Origin: Bacteroidota bacterium
GTDB lineage: Bacteria; Bacteroidota; Bacteroidia; Chitinophagales; Chitinophagaceae
DNA length: 26,366 nucleotides
Reading direction: 5' to 3'
Assembly: GCA_023391015.1 (NCBI GenBank)
Contig: JAEWBT010000085.1
Coordinates: forward strand, 1-26,366
Shown: positions 23,459 through 26,366 of the stretch, piece by piece
Layout: each line of letters begins with the position of its first letter
Numbering within the stretch: position 1 is the stretch's first letter
Made by a program: the position numbers and the translations under genes
Notes under the pieces: model-generated
What the model was told of the DNA's origin: nothing
Seen by the model: only the letters and a program-made list of their open reading frames with translations
Databases searched by the model: none

Positions 23459-24517
23459 ATGCCAAAAGCTTTAATTCCTGCCGCACGCCTGAAGCAGATC
23501 TTCCTGATTTTTATCATTCTGCTCCTGACGTGGATTCTGGGCAAAGAACTTTTCATGTTTTTTCCGGGCGTGCTGGGCGCATTTATGCTTTATGTGTTGA
23601 TGCGCGAGCCATACTATCACCTGACGGTCGTGAAAGGCCATAAAAAATGGCTCGTTGCCACCGGCTTTATCGTTGCCGCCGTGGTGCTGATTTTGCTGCC
23701 GCTCTACGGACTCTGGTACCTGCTTTCGCCCAAAATCACCGCCTTGCTGGAACAGTCGGAAGACATGACCGGATCGGTAAAGGACCTGGCAGGGCGACTC
23801 CGGACGGCGTTTCCATCTCTGAACATGGCCATCACCGATCAGCGAATCTCGCAGGCCGGCGAAAAAATTGCGGCCGAACTGCCCGGCTTTCTGGGCTCGG
23901 CGGCCAACATGGCTACCAACATTGTGCTGGCCTTTTTTCTGCTTTATTTTATGTTGATGGATGGCCGGATTATGGAGCGGGAAATCCAGAAATTTCTTTC
24001 CCTGAAAGACCACAACATCGACCTTTTGTGGAAAGAAACGCGCGTGATGGTGGTTTCCAACGCCATTGGGTTGCCGGTATTGGCCCTCATTCAGGCTGTG
24101 GCTGCGGCGCTGGGCTATTGGCTTTTCGGGATTGAGGAATGGGTGGTCTGGGCGATCGTTACCGGCGTGTTTTCCCTGCTGCCGGTGGTGGGCACGGCCA
24201 TTATCTGGGCTCCGCTGGTGATTTATCTCTACGTGATTGGCCGGGGCGGGGCCGGAACCGGGCTGCTCCTCTACTCTATCCTGGTCATCACCAATGTGGA
24301 CAATGTGCTGCGGTTCACGCTTCTCAAAAAGCTGGGCGACGTCCACCCCATCATCACCGTTCTGGGGCTTTTTGCCGGTGTGCCGCTTTTCGGATTTATG
24401 GGTTTCATCTTTGGTCCTTTGCTGCTCTCTTATTTGCTTTTGCTGATTAAGGTGTACCGGATTGAATTTTCGCAGCGGCCCTCTGCGGAGTTGACGCCCC
24501 ATACAGACGCCTTGTAG
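23459..24517 (+). CDS. AI-2E-family (PerM-like) transporter
   Basis: This 352-aa integral membrane protein has the family layout. Two or three N-terminal helices come first (about residues 12-75), then a soluble region (about 95-155, LLEQSEDMTGSVKDLAGRL) and a C-terminal bundle of about five helices (about 160-340). That bundle contains GVFSLLPVVGTAIIWAPLVIYL and the diagnostic NVLRFTLLKKLGDVHPIITVLGLFAGVPLFGFMGFIFGPLLLSYLLLL. Despite the family name, members export varied substrates (including Na+/H+-antiport-like activity) and AI-2 transport should not be assumed. It starts at the ATG at 23459 and is divergent from the YtxH operon. Confidence 0.93.
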   Translation: MPKALIPAARLKQIFLIFIILLLTWILGKELFMFFPGVLGAFMLYVLMREPYYHLTVVKGHKKWLVATGFIVAAVVLILLPLYGLWYLLSPKITALLEQSEDMTGSVKDLAGRLRTAFPSLNMAITDQRISQAGEKIAAELPGFLGSAANMATNIVLAFFLLYFMLMDGRIMEREIQKFLSLKDHNIDLLWKETRVMVVSNAIGLPVLALIQAVAAALGYWLFGIEEWVVWAIVTGVFSLLPVVGTAIIWAPLVIYLYVIGRGGAGTGLLLYSILVITNVDNVLRFTLLKKLGDVHPIITVLGLFAGVPLFGFMGFIFGPLLLSYLLLLIKVYRIEFSQRPSAELTPHTDAL

Positions 24518-24527
24518 GGCTTTCTTT

Positions 24528-24557
24528 TTTCCGGAAACAGGGCCGGATTTCCGGAAA
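24528..24557. repeat. Pair of TTTCCGGAAA palindromes spaced 20 bp
   Basis: Perfect decamers lie at 24528-24537 and 24548-24557, with their centres exactly 20 bp apart. The pair begins 11 bp after the transporter stop codon. The two can pair with each other as a hairpin with a 10-nt loop, followed by an A-rich tract, so a 3'-end role is plausible. Confidence 0.85.
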
Positions 24558-24599
24558 GAAAAACGACGCTTTTGAGAAGCAGGGCGATTACTTTTTCTT

Positions 24600-24665
24600 G
24601 TCACCCCGCCTTTCGGCGGGGTCTCAGGAGCTTTCTTCTGAGATTCCGCCTTCCGACGGAATGAC
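24600..24665. repeat. Three-hairpin cloverleaf repeat element
   Basis: Outer GTCA (24600-24603) pairs with TGAC (24662-24665). Inside are three hairpins: CCCCGCC/GGCGGGG around TTTC (24604-24621), TCTCAGGAG/CTTCTGAGA around CTTT (24622-24643, one G-T pair), and ATTCCG/CGGAAT (24643-24662). The whole looks like a compact mobile-repeat or REP-like unit rather than a simple terminator. It lies between the transporter and SIMPL genes. Confidence 0.7.
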
Positions 24666-24785
24666 AAAACAAGGAATCGTAAATAAAAAAAAAGCCAGCG
24701 CCTCCTGTTGGATTTCCGGAAATATTAAGGCAACCTTCACCCTTTGAGAAACTTTTGTAGGGCCTGTTTCCCCGGAAAATGCAAA

Positions 24786-24793
24786 TATCTTTG
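24786..24793 (+). promoter_or_regulatory. Candidate -7 element of the SIMPL gene
   Basis: TATCTTTG matches TAnnTTTG exactly, 18 bp before the ATG at 24812. The -33 region (CCTG, 19 bp upstream) is a poor match. Confidence 0.45.
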
Positions 24794-24811
24794 GTTACCC
24801 ATTTTCCTCCC

Positions 24812-25546
24812 ATGCGCAACTTCCCCCTCAAAACCCTCATTGCTGCCCTCGCTGCCGTTATCATTGCCGCCGTGCTGGCTTCCGGCTACAATTATAAGTT
24901 TAAAGCCAAAAACACGCTGCCCGTAACCGGCTCGGCAGAATACAATTTTGAGGCCGATTTGATTGTGTGGACCGGCTCCTACATGCGCTCCTCGATGGAC
25001 CTGAAAGAAGCCTACGCGATGCTGAAGCAAGACGAAACGCGGGTGCGCGAATACCTGCGCAGCAAAGGCATCAGTGATAAGGAAGTGGTGTTTTCTTCTA
25101 TCACCATTTCGCGGCAGTACAACGAGATTTACGATGAGCGGGGCAACCGTGTGTCGTCCACATTCAGTGGTTTTCAGCTGAGCCAGCGCGTGCGGGTCGA
25201 ATCCGCCGAGATTGAAAAAGTAGAAGTGATTTCCCGCGAAGTAACCGGTCTGTTGGAAGCGGGCGTGGAGCTGAACTCCGACGAGCCGCAGTATTACTAC
25301 ACCAAGCTCAAAGACGTCAAAATCAAGCTGTTGCAGGAGGCCGGCGAAGACGCCCGCCGCCGCGCCGAAACCATCGCCAAAGCGGGCCACAGCAGCCTGG
25401 GCGACCTGCGCAAGGCCAGCATGGGCGTTTTCCAGATTACGGGCCGCAACTCCAACGAAGATTTTACCTACGGCGGTGCTTTCAACACAGCCAGCAAGTC
25501 GAAGACGGCTACGGTAACGGTGCGGTATGAGTATGCGTTGAAATAA
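24812..25546 (+). CDS. SIMPL (DUF541) domain-containing protein
   Basis: The ATG at 24812 is chosen because it begins a signal-anchor (MRNFPLKTLIAALAAVIIAAVLASG), whereas the earlier in-frame ATG at 24779 lies before the promoter-like TATCTTTG. The 244-aa protein has the SIMPL domain from about residue 35 to 240. It includes a TLPVTGSAEYNFEADLIVWTGSY start, an internal SITISRQYNEIYDERGNR segment, and the characteristic AGEDARRRAETIAKAGHSSLGDLRKASMGVFQITGRNS near the C-terminus. These proteins are periplasmic or membrane-anchored oligomers of poorly known function, linked to stress tolerance. The next gene follows after 7 bp, so the two are co-transcribed. Confidence 0.9.
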   Translation: MRNFPLKTLIAALAAVIIAAVLASGYNYKFKAKNTLPVTGSAEYNFEADLIVWTGSYMRSSMDLKEAYAMLKQDETRVREYLRSKGISDKEVVFSSITISRQYNEIYDERGNRVSSTFSGFQLSQRVRVESAEIEKVEVISREVTGLLEAGVELNSDEPQYYYTKLKDVKIKLLQEAGEDARRRAETIAKAGHSSLGDLRKASMGVFQITGRNSNEDFTYGGAFNTASKSKTATVTVRYEYALK

Positions 25547-25553
25547 GGGCGCA

Positions 25554-26078
25554 ATGGGAACCGGAAGGCTGACCTATCTTTTAGGAATTGGGATAACGCT
25601 TTCGGGCAGCGCGGTCCTGGCGCAAAGCGCCGACAGCACGCCGGTGCTTTCGGGCGGCAGCCTGAAAGAAGTGCGGGTCTCCACGCCGTACCAAAAATGG
25701 CAGAAAGACTCTGCCGAGAACCGCGTGATTCACCGGAAGCGGCTGGGCGATGCGGTTTTCAAGCCTTCGGTGTTGAAGATTGGTCGCGTACCGATTCCCA
25801 TTGGGCTGGCCGGTGGTTTTACGTGGCTGGCCTTTAAAATTTCCGGAAAGCAAAAGCGCGCGCTGCGGTTTAAAAAAGAGCTGGAGGCCCACGAAACCGA
25901 AACGCTTTTTGCCCTTCGCTACAACGCGCCGCTGGTGCGCCGCCTTACCGGCCTGGACGACTCGGCAGCCTACGTCTTTATCCGCGAAAACCCCATGCCC
26001 CGCGATTTTTATGACACGGCCACGGAGCTGGAATTGATGCAGTGGGTGCGAGACCGGTATCGGGGGTGGAAGAAGTGA
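25554..26078 (+). CDS. Secreted hypothetical protein, co-transcribed with SIMPL
   Basis: This 174-aa protein has a signal peptide (MGTGRLTYLLGIGITLSGSAVLA, then QSADS). The mature part is basic, with VRVSTPYQKWQKDSAENRVIHRKRLGDA and a single hydrophobic segment (about residues 75-95, IPIGLAGGFTWLAFKISG). The C-terminus LRYNAPLVRRLTGLDDSAAYVFIRENPMPRDFYDTATELELMQWVRDRY resembles a conserved C-terminal region in unassigned secreted Bacteroidota proteins. No function can be given. The 7-bp spacing to the SIMPL gene suggests a shared envelope role. One TTTCCGGAAA lies inside the gene at 25840. Confidence 0.8.
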   Translation: MGTGRLTYLLGIGITLSGSAVLAQSADSTPVLSGGSLKEVRVSTPYQKWQKDSAENRVIHRKRLGDAVFKPSVLKIGRVPIPIGLAGGFTWLAFKISGKQKRALRFKKELEAHETETLFALRYNAPLVRRLTGLDDSAAYVFIRENPMPRDFYDTATELELMQWVRDRYRGWKK

Positions 26079-26108
26079 GTGGGCCTTGGATGCCGTCTCT
26101 AAATTGTT

Positions 26109-26366
26109 AGAATCGTTACGCCCCTTCGGGGCTCTATGGGATGAAATGAGAATCTATAATCCTTACGCCCCTTTGGGGCTTTACAAATGCTATTGCTTTC
26201 GGTTAGTACCAATCATTTCAAGACCTCTAACTATAGCCCCGAAGGGTTAGGCAGGATTGTAGGATCAAACGCATTTTCCTAAACAGCCCCGAAGGGGCGT
26301 AAGGATTATAGCAAGAGGTATCTATTTATTCCCAGCAGCCCCGAAGGGGCGTAAGGATTATAGGAA
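26109..26366. repeat. Cluster of five GCCCCGAAGGGGC hairpin repeats, both orientations
   Basis: Copies lie at about 26114-26132 and 26159-26181 in one orientation (CCTTACGCCCCTTCGGGGCT and a TTTGGGG variant), and at about 26233-26264, 26284-26310 and 26336-26364 in the other. The last two share a long block, from AGCCCCGAAGGGGC through GTAAGGATTATAG. Each copy forms a short GC-rich hairpin. The cluster is intergenic, begins 31 bp after the last gene and continues past the window. Confidence 0.8.

Noticed and set aside
24600..24665. Cloverleaf fold as a tRNA gene
   Set aside because: It has three stems inside a closing pair but only a 4-bp closing stem, no T-loop (GTTCGA) and no anticodon-arm layout; total length is 66 bp.
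23471..24667. 398-aa minus-strand ORF opposite the AI-2E-family gene
   Set aside because: Rich in Gln, His, Arg and Lys with no hydrophobic core or motif; it is the antisense shadow of a well-recognised transporter.
252..25848. TTCCGGAA as a restriction target
   Set aside because: Restriction sites are usually under-represented in their own genome; a strong excess argues against simple restriction, though methylation-linked roles remain open.
26109..26366. Possible CRISPR array at the window end
   Set aside because: Units occur in both orientations with irregular spacing, which does not fit a CRISPR array; they are hairpin repeats.

Overview
This 26.4 kb window looks like chromosomal DNA from a member of the Bacteroidota, most probably a Chitinophagaceae-like organism. 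The gene content supports this: a LytTR regulator paired with a TPR/HisKA_2 kinase, a DUF1972 glycosyltransferase, a YtxH/holin-like cluster and a short Cys-rich CWC protein. So do several candidate promoters with the Bacteroidota -7 element TAnnTTTG, and the near absence of Shine-Dalgarno sequences. The exact taxon cannot be fixed from the window alone. No rRNA, tRNA, CRISPR array, transposase or prophage was seen.

Layout. 1-854 (+) is the 3' part of a PA0069-type radical SAM gene cut by the window edge. 871-3583 (-) is a two-component pair: a TPR sensor kinase followed by a LytTR response regulator. 3844-6809 (+) is a ppk1-ppx polyphosphate operon with overlapping stop and start codons. 7142-10752 holds a TM2-domain protein (-), a secreted proline-rich protein (+), a CorA transporter (-) and a secreted cyclophilin (+), followed at 10889-11110 by a Cys-rich CWC protein (+). 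11135-20982 is a surface polysaccharide locus. It has a six-gene minus-strand operon (flippase, GT4, O-antigen polymerase/ligase-like protein, GT2, GT4, DUF1972 GT) and, divergently, a second O-antigen ligase-like protein and the initiating sugar-phosphate transferase. 21046-21855 (+) is a tandem universal stress protein. 22177-23312 (-) is a YtxH / holin-like / hypothetical operon. 23459-24517 (+) is an AI-2E-family transporter. 24812-26078 (+) is a SIMPL protein plus a secreted hypothetical. 26079-26366 is a cluster of GC-rich hairpin repeats that runs off the window.

The most striking signal is not a gene. The palindrome TTCCGGAA occurs 28 times (about 0.4 expected for equal base use), 16 of them as the full TTTCCGGAAA. 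Copies lie in genes in all three reading frames and are about six times denser in intergenic DNA. There, exact or near copies often come in pairs spaced 10, 20 or 21 bp apart, mostly just downstream of stop codons. This resembles a highly iterated palindrome such as cyanobacterial HIP1. The intergenic DNA also carries other structured repeats: a 42-bp four-unit tandem repeat, a three-hairpin cloverleaf element, TTCGACAAGCTCAGG-type repeats and the terminal GCCCCGAAGGGGC cluster.

Functionally, the window combines phosphate and energy storage (ppk/ppx), ion transport (CorA), envelope and stress functions (Usp, YtxH cluster, SIMPL, TM2) and cell-surface polysaccharide assembly. Assignments rest on motif recognition from translated sequence; no database search was run.
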